Under the pieces are notes generated by a model, which saw only the letters and a program-made list of their open reading frames with translations, was not told the DNA's origin and ran no database searches. A stretch of DNA of 64,000 bases, taken from the NCBI RefSeq assembly GCF_025997915.1, contig NZ_AP026677.1:868001-932000 (forward strand). Direction: 5' to 3'. Position 1 is the stretch's first letter; the number at the start of each line of letters is the position of its first letter. The stretch comes from Aquiluna sp. KACHI24 (lineage in GTDB: Bacteria > Actinomycetota > Actinomycetes > Actinomycetales > Microbacteriaceae). The translations under genes were made by a program, and so were the position numbers. Below are positions 54,608 to 63,730 of the stretch, one piece after another.

Positions 54608-54619
54608 CGGCAATTGCCG
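54608..54619. promoter_or_regulatory. Palindrome upstream of deoR-family gene (candidate autoregulatory operator)
   Basis: Perfect 12-bp palindrome CGGCAATTGCCG, immediately before TAGCCT (54621-54626), a possible -10 for the regulator gene. It shares the GCAATTGC core with the site at 54510-54519. Binding here would block the promoter. Confidence 0.5.
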
Positions 54620-54651
54620 CTAGCCTTTTGCCATTGAACTGAGGTGATCAC

Positions 54652-55425
54652 GTGTTAGCAGCGCAGCGCAAGGCCAGAATCCTCGAGGAGGTTGGCCAAA
54701 AGGGGGCAGTTCGCATCTCCGAGATCGCGGATGCACTAAAGGTTTCTGAGGTTACGATCCGTCGCGATGTTGAGGCCTTGGCAGCCCAGGGACTGGTCAA
54801 TAAGGTCCACGGTGGTGTTACCGCAAACTCGCTCTCCTCAACCGTTGAGCCACCATTTGCCACCAACTCAATGCGTGAGCAAAACGCCAAGAATGCAATC
54901 GCTGCCGAGGCGCTCAAGCTCGTCAAGCCGGGCATGGCAGTAGCCCTAATGGGTGGTAGCTCGGTCTATGCCCTGGCCCAGAAACTTCGTGAGGTTCCCC
55001 ACCTCACGATCGTTACCAACTCAGTACCAATTTCTGACCTCTATGCCCAAGAGCAGCGCGGTGACCAAACCGTCGTGCTGACCGGTGGCTTTAGAACCCC
55101 AACCGATTCACTAGTTGGCAAGATCACCTCAGAGGTATTCTCTCGATTCAACCTCGACCTGGTCTTCATGGGCACCTTTGGTATGCATGGTGACTTTGGT
55201 TTCAGCTCACCGAATTTGATGGAGGCTGAAACTAACCGAGACGTAATCCAACGCGCGGCTCAGTTTGTCGTGCTAGCCGATCACACCAAGTGGGGCGGTC
55301 GCGGTTTCACGTCGTTTGCATCGTTAGAAGACGCCGATGTGGTCATCACTACGGATGGAATTAGCCCACAGGCTCTGAAGACCCTTAGATCAAGGGTCAA
55401 GGATGTTCGGGTAGCTAGCCTTTAG
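54652..55425 (+). CDS. DeoR-family transcriptional regulator
   Basis: 257-residue repressor-type protein. The N-terminal winged helix-turn-helix is RISEIADALKVSEVTIRRDVEAL (about 20-42), the standard DeoR signature, followed by VNKVHGGV. The C-terminal sugar-phosphate sensing domain has MGGSSVYALAQKL, ILTNS-like VTNSVPISDLY, and DHTKWG. GTG 54652 has GAGGTGAT upstream. It diverges from the galactosidase operon, which it probably controls. The inducer is not known. Confidence 0.9.
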   Translation: MLAAQRKARILEEVGQKGAVRISEIADALKVSEVTIRRDVEALAAQGLVNKVHGGVTANSLSSTVEPPFATNSMREQNAKNAIAAEALKLVKPGMAVALMGGSSVYALAQKLREVPHLTIVTNSVPISDLYAQEQRGDQTVVLTGGFRTPTDSLVGKITSEVFSRFNLDLVFMGTFGMHGDFGFSSPNLMEAETNRDVIQRAAQFVVLADHTKWGGRGFTSFASLEDADVVITTDGISPQALKTLRSRVKDVRVASL

Positions 55426-55999
55426 GAAGGCTCAGCGAAAACAAGTAGCTGCCAATCGGTCTACCAAACCGAACTGCAACTTTTGCCAGATGTCCCTGTT
55501 CGACAAACCCAAATTTCTTGTGGATTGCAATTGACGCATCGGCACCACGGTCCGCAATCACCGCAATAATCTCTCGGATTCCAATTTGTTTAGCCTTTGA
55601 AATCAAAGCCAGCATCAGTTTTGACCCAAAACCCTTAGATGTCGCGGGTGCAGAAAGATAAATACTGGTCTCCACCACTTTTTGATACCCAGCCCGCTGG
55701 CGCCAGGGCTGAAGGTACGCAAAACCAATCACCTCTCCCCCGCGATCCAGCACCAAAAAAGGCAGCTCCAATTTGGTGAGAAGTTCATGGAGCTCGGTCC
55801 AGTGCCGCAAATCCAGCGGTTTGTCATCGAAAGTGATCGCAGTGTTTCTGATGAAGTAGTTGTAGATGTCCTTGATGGCGGGGAGATCTCCATACCTGGC
55901 ATCACGGATGACCTCGGTAATCTGCTGCGGCTGCGGTTTCTGACGTAGCTTTCGAACCAGCCGCCATCTAGTTTCGGAATCCACCGCTAGCAGCTCCAA
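55415..55999 (-). CDS. GNAT-family N-acetyltransferase (phosphinothricin acetyltransferase-like)
   Basis: 194-residue acetyltransferase. From about residue 30 it follows the Pat/YncA subgroup: IRDARYGDLPAIKDIYNYFI, then TAITFDDKPLD, VIGFAYLQPWRQRAGYQKVVETSIYL, the acetyl-CoA loop SKGFGSKLM and IHKKFGFVEQGHL. The first 28 residues are not conserved in the family, so the true start may be internal. It overlaps ung by 13 bases and the convergent DeoR gene by 11. The substrate is unknown. Confidence 0.82.
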   Translation of the reverse strand: MELLAVDSETRWRLVRKLRQKPQPQQITEVIRDARYGDLPAIKDIYNYFIRNTAITFDDKPLDLRHWTELHELLTKLELPFLVLDRGGEVIGFAYLQPWRQRAGYQKVVETSIYLSAPATSKGFGSKLMLALISKAKQIGIREIIAVIADRGADASIAIHKKFGFVEQGHLAKVAVRFGRPIGSYLFSLSLPKG

Positions 56000-56625
56000 T
56001 CAATCTCTGGTTCGCCCAACTCTAAAAGCAGTTTGTTACAACTAGAAAACGGTTGAGAACCAAAGAACCCGCGGTAGCTCGAAAGTGGTGATGGGTGTGC
56101 CGATGAGATCACTCGAGCATCTTTCAATACCGGAGCCAACTCCTGAGCCTTTTGACCCCAGAGAATCGCAACTAATTTCTCACCCCGCACCTTGCACAAC
56201 GCAGCTACCGCTGCGGAGGTGAACTCGCCCCAACCAAAGTTCAGATGAGCTGCGGAGTTATTTGCCGAGGTGGAAAGGTGCCGGTTTAGAAGCATCACAC
56301 CCCTTTGGGCCCAAACCGAAATATCGGCGGTTTTGACCACGGAGACGCCCAGATCTGAGCGGAGCTCTTTGAATATGTTTCCCAAAGTAGGAGGCAAAGG
56401 CTGAGTTTCGGGTGGAACTGCGAAGGCCAATCCGATGGCATGCTCGGGGGTTGGGTATGGGTCCTGGCCGAGGATCAAAACTCGATAGTGCTCGGGAGGA
56501 AATTGGAATGCCCGAAGTAGGTTTTTTCGCTCCGGTATGGCATTTGGATCTTGGTCGTAGCGACTGAGAATCTCGGCCAAGAGCCAACGTTTATCCTCAA
56601 GCAGTGCCTGCCAGCTTGGATGCAT
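55987..56625 (-). CDS. ung: Uracil-DNA glycosylase (family 1)
   Basis: Removes uracil from DNA. The catalytic water-activating motif is GQDPYPTPEHAIGLAF, the uracil-binding region has LLNRHLSTSANNSAAH, and the minor-groove loop is HPSPLSSYRGFFGS. It is 212 residues from ATG 56625, which has GAGGAA just upstream; a longer frame to 56682 would overlap the divergent gene's leader. It diverges from the M20 gene. Confidence 0.95.
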   Translation of the reverse strand: MHPSWQALLEDKRWLLAEILSRYDQDPNAIPERKNLLRAFQFPPEHYRVLILGQDPYPTPEHAIGLAFAVPPETQPLPPTLGNIFKELRSDLGVSVVKTADISVWAQRGVMLLNRHLSTSANNSAAHLNFGWGEFTSAAVAALCKVRGEKLVAILWGQKAQELAPVLKDARVISSAHPSPLSSYRGFFGSQPFSSCNKLLLELGEPEIDWSC

Positions 56626-56684
56626 TTCCTCGAACACAAACCCCAGTCTAAAAAGTGGCAGGATTGTGAGCCTAAGGAGCAACG

Positions 56685-57878
56685 ATGCGAACTGCGAAAG
56701 AACTGCTAGAAGAAGCCAGCAACTACTCCCAGGTACTTACTCAAATCAGACGAGAGCTTCACCAGATTCCAGAGTTTGGTTTGGACCTCCCAAAGACCCA
56801 AGCGCGTATCTTGCAATCTATCGAGGGCCTAGGTGAGATCACCCTCGGCAAAAACCTAAACTCCATCGGCCTGCTGATTCGTGGCGCAAAACCAGGACCA
56901 ACCGTTTTGCTCCGAGCTGACATGGACGCCCTGAGTATTCGAGAAGAAACCGGACTCGAGTTCGCATCCACAAACGGTTTCATGCACGCCTGCGGTCACG
57001 ACCTGCACATGACCGCTGGCATTGGTGCCGCGCACCTATTGGCCACCCACAAAGACGAGCTAAACGGAAATGTTTTGATCTGGTTCCAACCAGGTGAAGA
57101 GGGTCATCACGGAGCTGATGTGATGATCGAGGAAGGCTTCTTGGAGCTCAGTGGTGAAAGACCGATCGCTGCATACGGCCTGCATGTTTTCACTTCACTG
57201 CCGCTTGGTGCAATCACAACAAAACCTGGTCCGATGATGGCGAGCGCCGGAGATATGCATGTCACATTCCACGGATCGAGCGGACACGGCTCGATGCCCT
57301 GGCTCTCGAAGGACCCGATCAGCCCAATGATCGAGGCGATCGCAGCGCTTCAGAACATGCTGAATAAGCGCTTTGATCAGTTTGACCCGGTGATCCTAAA
57401 TGTCGGTTGGATTCGAGCCGGTGACGATGCCACCACCAACGTGATTGCAGACAGTGCCTCATTCGGCGCAACGGTCAGAACTTTCTCCGAGAAGAACACG
57501 AAGCTGCTTCACGAGCTTGCGCCGAAGCTGATTCACTCGATCGCCGAGGGTTTCGGCCTGACCGCAGAGGTTAGCTTTGGTCGTGCCACCAAAGTATTGA
57601 TGAATGACCCCCAAGCAGTTGAGCGAGTGCGCAAGGTCGCTACAGAGTTGGTAGGGCCTGGCTATATGGACATGCCTAACCCGATCGCCGGTGGCGAGGA
57701 CTTTGCATCGATTGTCGATGAAGTGCCGGGAGCGTTCGTTTTCGTAGGGGCCTGCCCGCCGGAAATTGACCACACCAAGGCCCCAACCAATCACAGCGCT
57801 AAGGCGATGTTTGATGATTCGGTCTTGCCGCTGTGTGCTTCGCTACTGGCAGCACTTGCCTACGAGCATCTAGGCTAA
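56685..57878 (+). CDS. M20-family amidohydrolase
   Basis: 397-residue zinc amidohydrolase of subfamily M20D, which hydrolyses N-acyl amino acids, hippurate-like compounds or similar. The metal ligands are in RADMDAL, HACGHDLHMTAG and QPGEEGHHGA. The dimerisation domain has SSGHGSMPWLSKDPI, and the last ligand region is NHSAKAMFDD. ATG with AAGGAG upstream. It lies 79 bases before metY and may be transcribed alone. The substrate cannot be told from sequence. Confidence 0.88.
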   Translation: MRTAKELLEEASNYSQVLTQIRRELHQIPEFGLDLPKTQARILQSIEGLGEITLGKNLNSIGLLIRGAKPGPTVLLRADMDALSIREETGLEFASTNGFMHACGHDLHMTAGIGAAHLLATHKDELNGNVLIWFQPGEEGHHGADVMIEEGFLELSGERPIAAYGLHVFTSLPLGAITTKPGPMMASAGDMHVTFHGSSGHGSMPWLSKDPISPMIEAIAALQNMLNKRFDQFDPVILNVGWIRAGDDATTNVIADSASFGATVRTFSEKNTKLLHELAPKLIHSIAEGFGLTAEVSFGRATKVLMNDPQAVERVRKVATELVGPGYMDMPNPIAGGEDFASIVDEVPGAFVFVGACPPEIDHTKAPTNHSAKAMFDDSVLPLCASLLAALAYEHLG

Positions 57879-57902
57879 AGTTACGGCTAATTACAAGGCA
57901 TG

Positions 57903-57929
57903 TTGCCCAACGGTGCGCAATCTTAGATA
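57903..57929 (+). promoter_or_regulatory. Candidate promoter of metY-metX operon
   Basis: TTGCCC (57903-57908) and TAGATA (57924-57929) are 15 bases apart, a plausible but not ideal spacing. A ribosome site, AAGGAAGAGG, precedes the metY ATG. The 79-base gap is too short for a SAM riboswitch, and none is seen. Confidence 0.4.
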
Positions 57930-57957
57930 GTTGTGAAACCAAGGAAGAGGGATTGAC

Positions 57958-59253
57958 ATGACTGATGCAACCAACTGGGGTTTTGAGACCGCGCAGATTC
58001 ACGCCGGAGCAACCCCTGACCCAGCCACCAATGCACGCGCAGTGCCTATCTATAAGACCACCGCGTACACCTTCAACTCAGCTGAGCACGCTCGCAACCT
58101 GTTCGGACTAGCGGAGTTTGGCAACATCTACACCCGCATCATGAACCCAACTCAGGATGTTGCGGAGAAGCGAATTGCCGCCCTCGAGGGTGGAACCGCA
58201 GCGCTATTGCTTTCATCAGGTCAGGCAGCCGAGACCTTTGCAATTTTGAACATCGCTCAGGCCGGAGACCACATCGTGTCTTCTTCGACTCTGTATGGCG
58301 GTACCTACAACCTCTTCAAGTACACCCTTGCCAAGTTGGGCATCGAGGTCACTTTTGTTGAGAACCAGGATGATGAGAACGAGTGGCAGAGTGCGGTTCG
58401 TCCAAACACCAAGCTGTTCTTTGCAGAGACCATTGGAAACCCAAAGGTTTCGATTCTCGACATCCGCAAGGTTGCTGACATTGCTCACAAAAACGGTGTT
58501 CCACTGATCGTTGACAACACCGTTGCGACGCCTTACTTGATCAAGCCACTGGAGCACGGTGCTGACATCGTGGTTCACTCCGCTACTAAGTTCCTAGGCG
58601 GCCACGGCACCGTCGTCGCCGGAGCAATCGTTGACGGTGGCAAGTTTGAGTGGTCAAATTCAGACAAGTTCCCAGGTCTTACTGAGCCAGACCCTAGCTA
58701 CCACGGCGTGGTTTACACCCAGGCCCTGGGTGATGGAATCGCCTACATCATCAAGGCGCGCGTGCAGCTGCTGCGCGACATCGGAGCTGCCGTCTCCCCC
58801 GACACCGCCTTCTCGCTGATTCAGGGTATTGAGACGCTGTCGCTTCGTATGGAGCGTCACGTTGAGAACGCTCAGAAGATTGCCAAGTGGCTCTCCGAGC
58901 ACCAGCAGGTTCTGAGCGTGAACTATGCGGGTCTACCAACCTCGCCCTATTACGAGGCTCACCAAAAGTACGCACCAAAGGGTGCTGGTGCGATCGTTTC
59001 ATTTGAGATCGCAGGTGGCGTTGAAGCCGGTGTGAAGTTTGTTGATGCCCTGGAGCTATTTAGCCACGTTGCAAACATCGGAGATGTTCGCTCGCTGGTT
59101 ATTCACCCAGCGTCAACCACTCACTCCCAGCTGAGCCCAGCTGACCTAGCCACCACCGGTGTGACTCCTGGTCTAGTTCGTCTATCGGTTGGTCTTGAGA
59201 CCTACCAAGACCTGATCGCAGATCTGCAGAAGGGTTTTGCCGCGGCACGCTAA
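57958..59253 (+). CDS. metY: O-acetylhomoserine sulfhydrylase MetY
   Basis: PLP enzyme of the Cys/Met metabolism family that makes homocysteine from O-acetylhomoserine and sulfide. The 431 residues show TTAYTFNSAEHARNLF, the MNPTQDVAEKRIAALEGG block, and the PLP lysine in HSATKFLGGHGTVVAG. The C-terminus has SVGLETYQDLIADLQKGF. The stop is directly followed by the metX ATG, the classic pair for direct sulfhydrylation. Confidence 0.96.
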   Translation: MTDATNWGFETAQIHAGATPDPATNARAVPIYKTTAYTFNSAEHARNLFGLAEFGNIYTRIMNPTQDVAEKRIAALEGGTAALLLSSGQAAETFAILNIAQAGDHIVSSSTLYGGTYNLFKYTLAKLGIEVTFVENQDDENEWQSAVRPNTKLFFAETIGNPKVSILDIRKVADIAHKNGVPLIVDNTVATPYLIKPLEHGADIVVHSATKFLGGHGTVVAGAIVDGGKFEWSNSDKFPGLTEPDPSYHGVVYTQALGDGIAYIIKARVQLLRDIGAAVSPDTAFSLIQGIETLSLRMERHVENAQKIAKWLSEHQQVLSVNYAGLPTSPYYEAHQKYAPKGAGAIVSFEIAGGVEAGVKFVDALELFSHVANIGDVRSLVIHPASTTHSQLSPADLATTGVTPGLVRLSVGLETYQDLIADLQKGFAAAR

Positions 59254-60459
59254 ATGGATTTCCAGATATCTGAAGACTCTGCTCCCTCGGAATTTATCTC
59301 CGAGGAGCAGCGTCGTCAGCTGGTGGGGAGACCACCTGCAACTGGAGCATGGCTTGCCGGAGACCCAGTTGGTCAACGGAAGTTTTCGGAAGTCTTTGAT
59401 CTTGAGACAGAGTCTGGCGAAAACCTAGTGGGTGCAAGGCTTGCCTATGAGAGCTGGGGTGAGCTCAATGAAGATGCATCTAATGCGATTTTGGTTCTGC
59501 ACGCCCTAACCGGTGATAGCCACGCGATTGGAAATGCCGGGGATGGCCATGCCACGGCCGGTTGGTGGAACGGCATCATCGGCCCGCGTTTGGCAATTGA
59601 CACGGACAAGTACTTCGTTATCACTCCAAACGTTCTGGGGGGTTGTCAGGGTTCAACCGGACCGTCATCACTTGATCGAAATGGTCGTGAATACGGACCA
59701 TCATTTCCCCAGCTAACCATTCGCGATCAAGCCAAGGCCTTTGAGATCCTGGGTCGTTCGCTGGGCATTGAAACTTGGTATGCAATCGTCGGCGGCTCAA
59801 TGGCCGGCATGCACGCCCTAGAAATGGCGATCGAAAATCCCAAGCTCATGCAACGCCTTGCGCTACTGGCTGCACCACCATTTTCAACGGCGGATCAAAT
59901 TGCGCTGAACACCGTTCAGCTCGAGGCAATTCGCTCGGATTCCAACTTTGCAGCCGGTTGGTATTACGACGCGAAACCAGGATTTGGGCCGCATCGCGGC
60001 CTAGCGCTGGCTAGACGCATGGCGCTTTTGAACTACCGCTCCCCAGAGGAGCTCAACGAGAGATTCGGGCGCTCTTGGCAATCGCAGGTCAGTCCCCTGA
60101 CTCAACGCGGTAAGTATGCCGTTGAGAGCTACCTGGATTTCCATGGCAATAAGTTTGTAAGGCGCTTTGATGCCAATAGCTACATCACCCTTGTGAGTGC
60201 CATGAACTCTCATGACATTGCTCGTGGTAGAGAGTCAGTCGAAGCCGCCCTAGCAAACATCAGCTGCCCGACCCTGGTGCTGGGTATTGACTCCGATCGC
60301 CTCTTCCCGATCTCGGGACAGGAGCAGATTGCCGCTGGCATCAAGGGCGAGCTCGTTGGCGGTGGGTTGCAAGTTATCCAGAGCGAGTTTGGGCACGACG
60401 GCTTCTTGATTGAAATCGAGGCCGTGGGCAAGCAGCTGGAGGCACTGCTTCAGGCATAG
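59254..60459 (+). CDS. metX: Homoserine O-acetyltransferase MetX
   Basis: Alpha/beta hydrolase-fold enzyme that acetylates homoserine and so feeds MetY. The 401 residues contain LHALTGDSHA, NVLGGCQGSTGPSS, the nucleophile elbow GGSMAGMHALEMA, and the C-terminal catalytic Asp and His (GIDSDRLFP, GHDGFLIE). It starts directly at the metY stop. A 30-residue N-terminal extension precedes the conserved core. Confidence 0.95.
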   Translation: MDFQISEDSAPSEFISEEQRRQLVGRPPATGAWLAGDPVGQRKFSEVFDLETESGENLVGARLAYESWGELNEDASNAILVLHALTGDSHAIGNAGDGHATAGWWNGIIGPRLAIDTDKYFVITPNVLGGCQGSTGPSSLDRNGREYGPSFPQLTIRDQAKAFEILGRSLGIETWYAIVGGSMAGMHALEMAIENPKLMQRLALLAAPPFSTADQIALNTVQLEAIRSDSNFAAGWYYDAKPGFGPHRGLALARRMALLNYRSPEELNERFGRSWQSQVSPLTQRGKYAVESYLDFHGNKFVRRFDANSYITLVSAMNSHDIARGRESVEAALANISCPTLVLGIDSDRLFPISGQEQIAAGIKGELVGGGLQVIQSEFGHDGFLIEIEAVGKQLEALLQA

Positions 60460-60469
60460 AGTTGAAACC

Positions 60470-61633
60470 GTGAATCTTTTGAAGTCCAAAATCGCGGTCT
60501 CCTTCTTCTTCCTCTCCGGGGGTATGTCGTTAGCTCTCTGGGCCGTGCACATTCCACTCATTGAAAAGACCGTTGGGGTTAGCTATGCCCAACTTGGTGG
60601 ACTGCTGGTTTTCTCGGCACTGGGTGGCTTTTTCGCAATGCAGATTGCCGGTTGGCTGATCGATCACATCGGAGCCAAAACCACCACGATGCTCGGTGGC
60701 ATTGTGGTTGGACTTGCGCTGTTGGGACCAGCAGTTGCGGATTCACCACTTTGGTTAGCGGTGGCTATTTTTGGCATCGGTTTTGGACTCTCGGGTGTGG
60801 ATGTTCCGATGAACGCTGCTGCGCTGCAGGTTGAGAAGGCCAATAAGCGAGCAATCTTCACCTTCTTCCACCTGTTCTGGTCGGTAGGCGGTCTGGTTGG
60901 TGCAGCGCTTGGTTTTTGGACCATATCGATGGGTTTTGTGCAAAGCCAAACTTTGCCAGTTGTTGGATTGACCCTAAGTGCACTTGCAATCTTCTTTTCC
61001 ACCTGGCTACTACCAAATGAGATCAATGCCACCCGCGAGAACAAGGTTGAAAACAAGCAGGCATCCAAATCAAACCGAAGAGTCTTGGCCTTCGTGTTGC
61101 TTGCCGGTTTGATGTCAGCCTCGGGTGGAATTATCGAAGGCGTGGCGCAAGACTGGTCCGCGCTTTATCTAAGAGATGTTCAAAACTTCAGCGTGGCCCT
61201 GGCTGCATGGGGGCTAGCTGCATTCAACATCGGCATGATTCTCGGCCGAATTTTTATCGACCGAATCGTAGAGCGCAAGGGTCGCGGCTTCGTGATTCAG
61301 TGGGGTTCCCTGGTCGCAGCAATCGCAATCGCACTTCAAGCCATCGCACCATCGGGCGAAGTCTCACTCGCGCTTTGGTTTCTGCTTGGACTAGGCATCT
61401 CGGGTGTGGTGCCGCAGATCTTTGCCGCCGCTGGCGAAATTGGGGAGCCAACCCATCAGGGTAGAAACATGGCCAAGGTGGTGGGTATTACCTACATCGG
61501 AACCCTTGCGGGGCCCTCGATCATTGGACTACTAACCGTTGCCTTCCCACTCGAGTGGGCGATTGGCTGGGGTGCGGTTTTGGGTATCTTTATCGTCCTG
61601 GCAAATCCAAAGTTGGAGAAACTACCTAAATGA
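60470..61633 (+). CDS. Major facilitator superfamily transporter
   Basis: 387-residue MFS protein with 12 hydrophobic segments and a central loop of about 30 hydrophilic residues (NATRENKVENKQASKSNRR). The loop after segment 2 is WLIDHIGAKTT, with GxxxDxxG-type residues. It resembles the FucP/YbjJ-like subgroup in size. GTG at 60470 lies 10 bases after metX, so it may be co-expressed with the methionine genes, but that does not set the substrate. The stop overlaps the flavin reductase start. Confidence 0.87.
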   Translation: MNLLKSKIAVSFFFLSGGMSLALWAVHIPLIEKTVGVSYAQLGGLLVFSALGGFFAMQIAGWLIDHIGAKTTTMLGGIVVGLALLGPAVADSPLWLAVAIFGIGFGLSGVDVPMNAAALQVEKANKRAIFTFFHLFWSVGGLVGAALGFWTISMGFVQSQTLPVVGLTLSALAIFFSTWLLPNEINATRENKVENKQASKSNRRVLAFVLLAGLMSASGGIIEGVAQDWSALYLRDVQNFSVALAAWGLAAFNIGMILGRIFIDRIVERKGRGFVIQWGSLVAAIAIALQAIAPSGEVSLALWFLLGLGISGVVPQIFAAAGEIGEPTHQGRNMAKVVGITYIGTLAGPSIIGLLTVAFPLEWAIGWGAVLGIFIVLANPKLEKLPK

Positions 61634-62706
61634 CATTGCTTTTTAGCCCCATCAAGATCCGTTCGGTTGAGGTGAGGAACCGCATTTGGGTTTCTCCGAT
61701 GTGCATGTATTCGTGCGAAAACCAAGACGGTATGCCGAACGATTGGCACCTGGTACACCTGGGAGCAAGAGCTGTCGGTGGCGCAGGTTTAGTGATGGCC
61801 GAGGCAACCGCTGTGGTGCCGGAGGGTCGAATCACCCCTTGGTGCACTGGTATCTGGAACGACGAACAGATTCCTGCCTGGAAGCGAGTTACTGACTTCA
61901 TTCACGCCCAGGGTGCGACCAGTTCAATCCAACTGGCCCATGCCGGTCGCAAGGCTTCTACCTACAGAGCTCAGTCGGGATCTGGTTCCGTGCCTTTGGG
62001 CGAAGGTGGCTGGGAGACCGTTTCCTCAACCAGTGAGGCCTTCCCTGGTTATGCCGCTCCGAGAGAACTTAGCACCGAGGAGATTGAGGCCATCCCGGCT
62101 TATTTTGCAGCTGCTGCGAAGAGGTCTATTTCAGCTGGTTTTCAAAGCATTGAGATTCACGCTGCTCACGGCTACCTAATGCACCAGTTCCTCTCTCCGC
62201 TAACCAACAAGCGAACCGATAAGTACGGTGGGTCTTTGCAAAACAGAGCGCGACTGCTCCTTGAGACAGTGAGCGCGGTCCGAGAGACCATTGGCCCCGC
62301 GATACCGCTGTTCGTTAGGTTCAGTGCCACCGACTACGTCGAAGGCGGCTGGGACCAGGCCCAAACCAACCAGGTTGCTGCCTGGTGCCATGAGCTGGGA
62401 GCTGACCTGTTTGACATTTCATCTGGTGGCTTGGTCATGGGTGTAAAGATTCCAACTGGCCCCGGTTACCAGGTGCCACTCGCTGAAAATCTAAAGAGCG
62501 AGGCTCATACACCGGTTGGAGCAGTGGGCCAAATCACCTCAGGCGGTCAGGCCGAAGAAATTTTGCAGCGCGGTTTGGTTGATGTGGTGTTGGTGGGACG
62601 AGAGTTTCTAAGGGATCCGCAGTTCCCACTGCGTGCCGCACACGAACTTGGCGAGGAGATTACCTGGCCGGTGCAGTACGAACGAGGCAGATTCCCTAGC
62701 GCCTAG
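61630..62706 (+). CDS. Old Yellow Enzyme-family NADH:flavin oxidoreductase (YqjM-like)
   Basis: 358-residue FMN enzyme with a TIM barrel that reduces activated C=C bonds. The marker SPMCMYSCENQDGMPNDWH has the YqjM-type redox cysteine (Cys24). HAAHGYLMHQFLSP is the substrate-binding His pair, and GAVGQITSG and VGREFLRDP bind FMN. The ATG overlaps the MFS stop by four bases. The natural substrate is not known. The last 11 bases overlap the convergent CBS gene. Confidence 0.92.
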   Translation: MTLLFSPIKIRSVEVRNRIWVSPMCMYSCENQDGMPNDWHLVHLGARAVGGAGLVMAEATAVVPEGRITPWCTGIWNDEQIPAWKRVTDFIHAQGATSSIQLAHAGRKASTYRAQSGSGSVPLGEGGWETVSSTSEAFPGYAAPRELSTEEIEAIPAYFAAAAKRSISAGFQSIEIHAAHGYLMHQFLSPLTNKRTDKYGGSLQNRARLLLETVSAVRETIGPAIPLFVRFSATDYVEGGWDQAQTNQVAAWCHELGADLFDISSGGLVMGVKIPTGPGYQVPLAENLKSEAHTPVGAVGQITSGGQAEEILQRGLVDVVLVGREFLRDPQFPLRAAHELGEEITWPVQYERGRFPSA

Positions 62707-63730
62707 TGGCGTCTTCAATCTCACCCACGAGCTCCTCGATGATGTCTTCCAAAAAGACACAGCCGACCACGGTGCCATCGGGCGAGAATGAGCGTGCGAT
62801 GTGAGCGCCGGCCTTTCGCATCTGAGCCAAGGCATCCTCGAGCTCAGCAGTTTGCGGAATCGAGATCATAGCGCGCATCAACTTATGTGGAAGCGGTGAA
62901 TCCAGCTGGTCGCTGACCGCAACCAAAGAGTCTTTCAGGTGCCAGTACCCAAGCAGCTCGTTGTTTTGCACCACTGGAAAACGCGAGAAGCCACGATCCG
63001 AGACCAGTTCCTGTAGATCCTTAGCCGAAGCACCAAGCGGCAGCGATACCAGCTGATCGATCGGCACCGTGATATCCAGCACGCGCTTTTCGGTGAACTC
63101 GAAGGCCTTGGTGATGGTTCCACCCTGGTCTTGCAAAACACCGGTCTTGGTGCTCTCCTCAACGATTCCTTCAACCTCTACAAGAGTGAAGGCGGTGTTG
63201 GCCTCATCCCTGGGCTCAAAGCCAAACAGCTTGAGAATCAAGTTTGAAAGCTGATTCAACGTCCAAACCAGTGGTCTAACCGCTTGGGCGATGAAGTAGA
63301 TTGCTGGACCCAAAACCAGAGCTGCCTTCTCCGGCAGTGCAATTGCGAAGTTCTTCGGGAGCATCTCCCCCAACACCACGTGCAGGTAGGTGACGAGCAA
63401 AAGTGCGATTACGAAGGCGGTTACCGAGGTGGTCGCATAACCAAGGCCAAGCGCTGAGAGTGGTATCTCGAGCAGGTGGTGAATCGCAGGCTCGGCAATA
63501 ACCAGGATCAATAGCGATGAAACCGTGATTCCAAGCTGAGCCGTGGCCAGCATCAGCGAAACCTGCTCCATGGCCTTGAGGGTAATCTTGGCCAAGCCAT
63601 TTCCGGCGTCTGCCTTGGGTTCGATTTGAGAGCGCCTTGCCGAGATGACTGCAAACTCAGCTCCCACAAAAAAGGCGTTAGTTGCGAGCAACACGACGAG
63701 CCAAATTAGGCCCATTAGATCCTCATTCAT
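62696..63730 (-). CDS. CNNM/CBS-domain transporter (hemolysin C-like)
   Basis: 344-residue protein of the CNNM/CorC group linked to Mg/Co efflux. The DUF21 membrane domain (residues about 1-140) has segments LIWLVVLLATNAFFVGAEFAV, LLILVIAEPAI and VTAFVIALLLVTYLHVVLGEM, and a conserved ARRSQIEP. Two CBS domains follow (about 185-335). The CorC_HlyC domain is absent. The ATG overlaps the stop of the upstream paralogue by 8 bases, so the two paralogues form a tandem pair, common in Actinobacteria. Confidence 0.9.
   Translation of the reverse strand: MNEDLMGLIWLVVLLATNAFFVGAEFAVISARRSQIEPKADAGNGLAKITLKAMEQVSLMLATAQLGITVSSLLILVIAEPAIHHLLEIPLSALGLGYATTSVTAFVIALLLVTYLHVVLGEMLPKNFAIALPEKAALVLGPAIYFIAQAVRPLVWTLNQLSNLILKLFGFEPRDEANTAFTLVEVEGIVEESTKTGVLQDQGGTITKAFEFTEKRVLDITVPIDQLVSLPLGASAKDLQELVSDRGFSRFPVVQNNELLGYWHLKDSLVAVSDQLDSPLPHKLMRAMISIPQTAELEDALAQMRKAGAHIARSFSPDGTVVGCVFLEDIIEELVGEIEDATRR

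Noticed and set aside
57879-57957. SAM riboswitch ahead of metY
   Set aside because: Gap is only 79 bases and shows no fitting stems; an ordinary promoter explains it.
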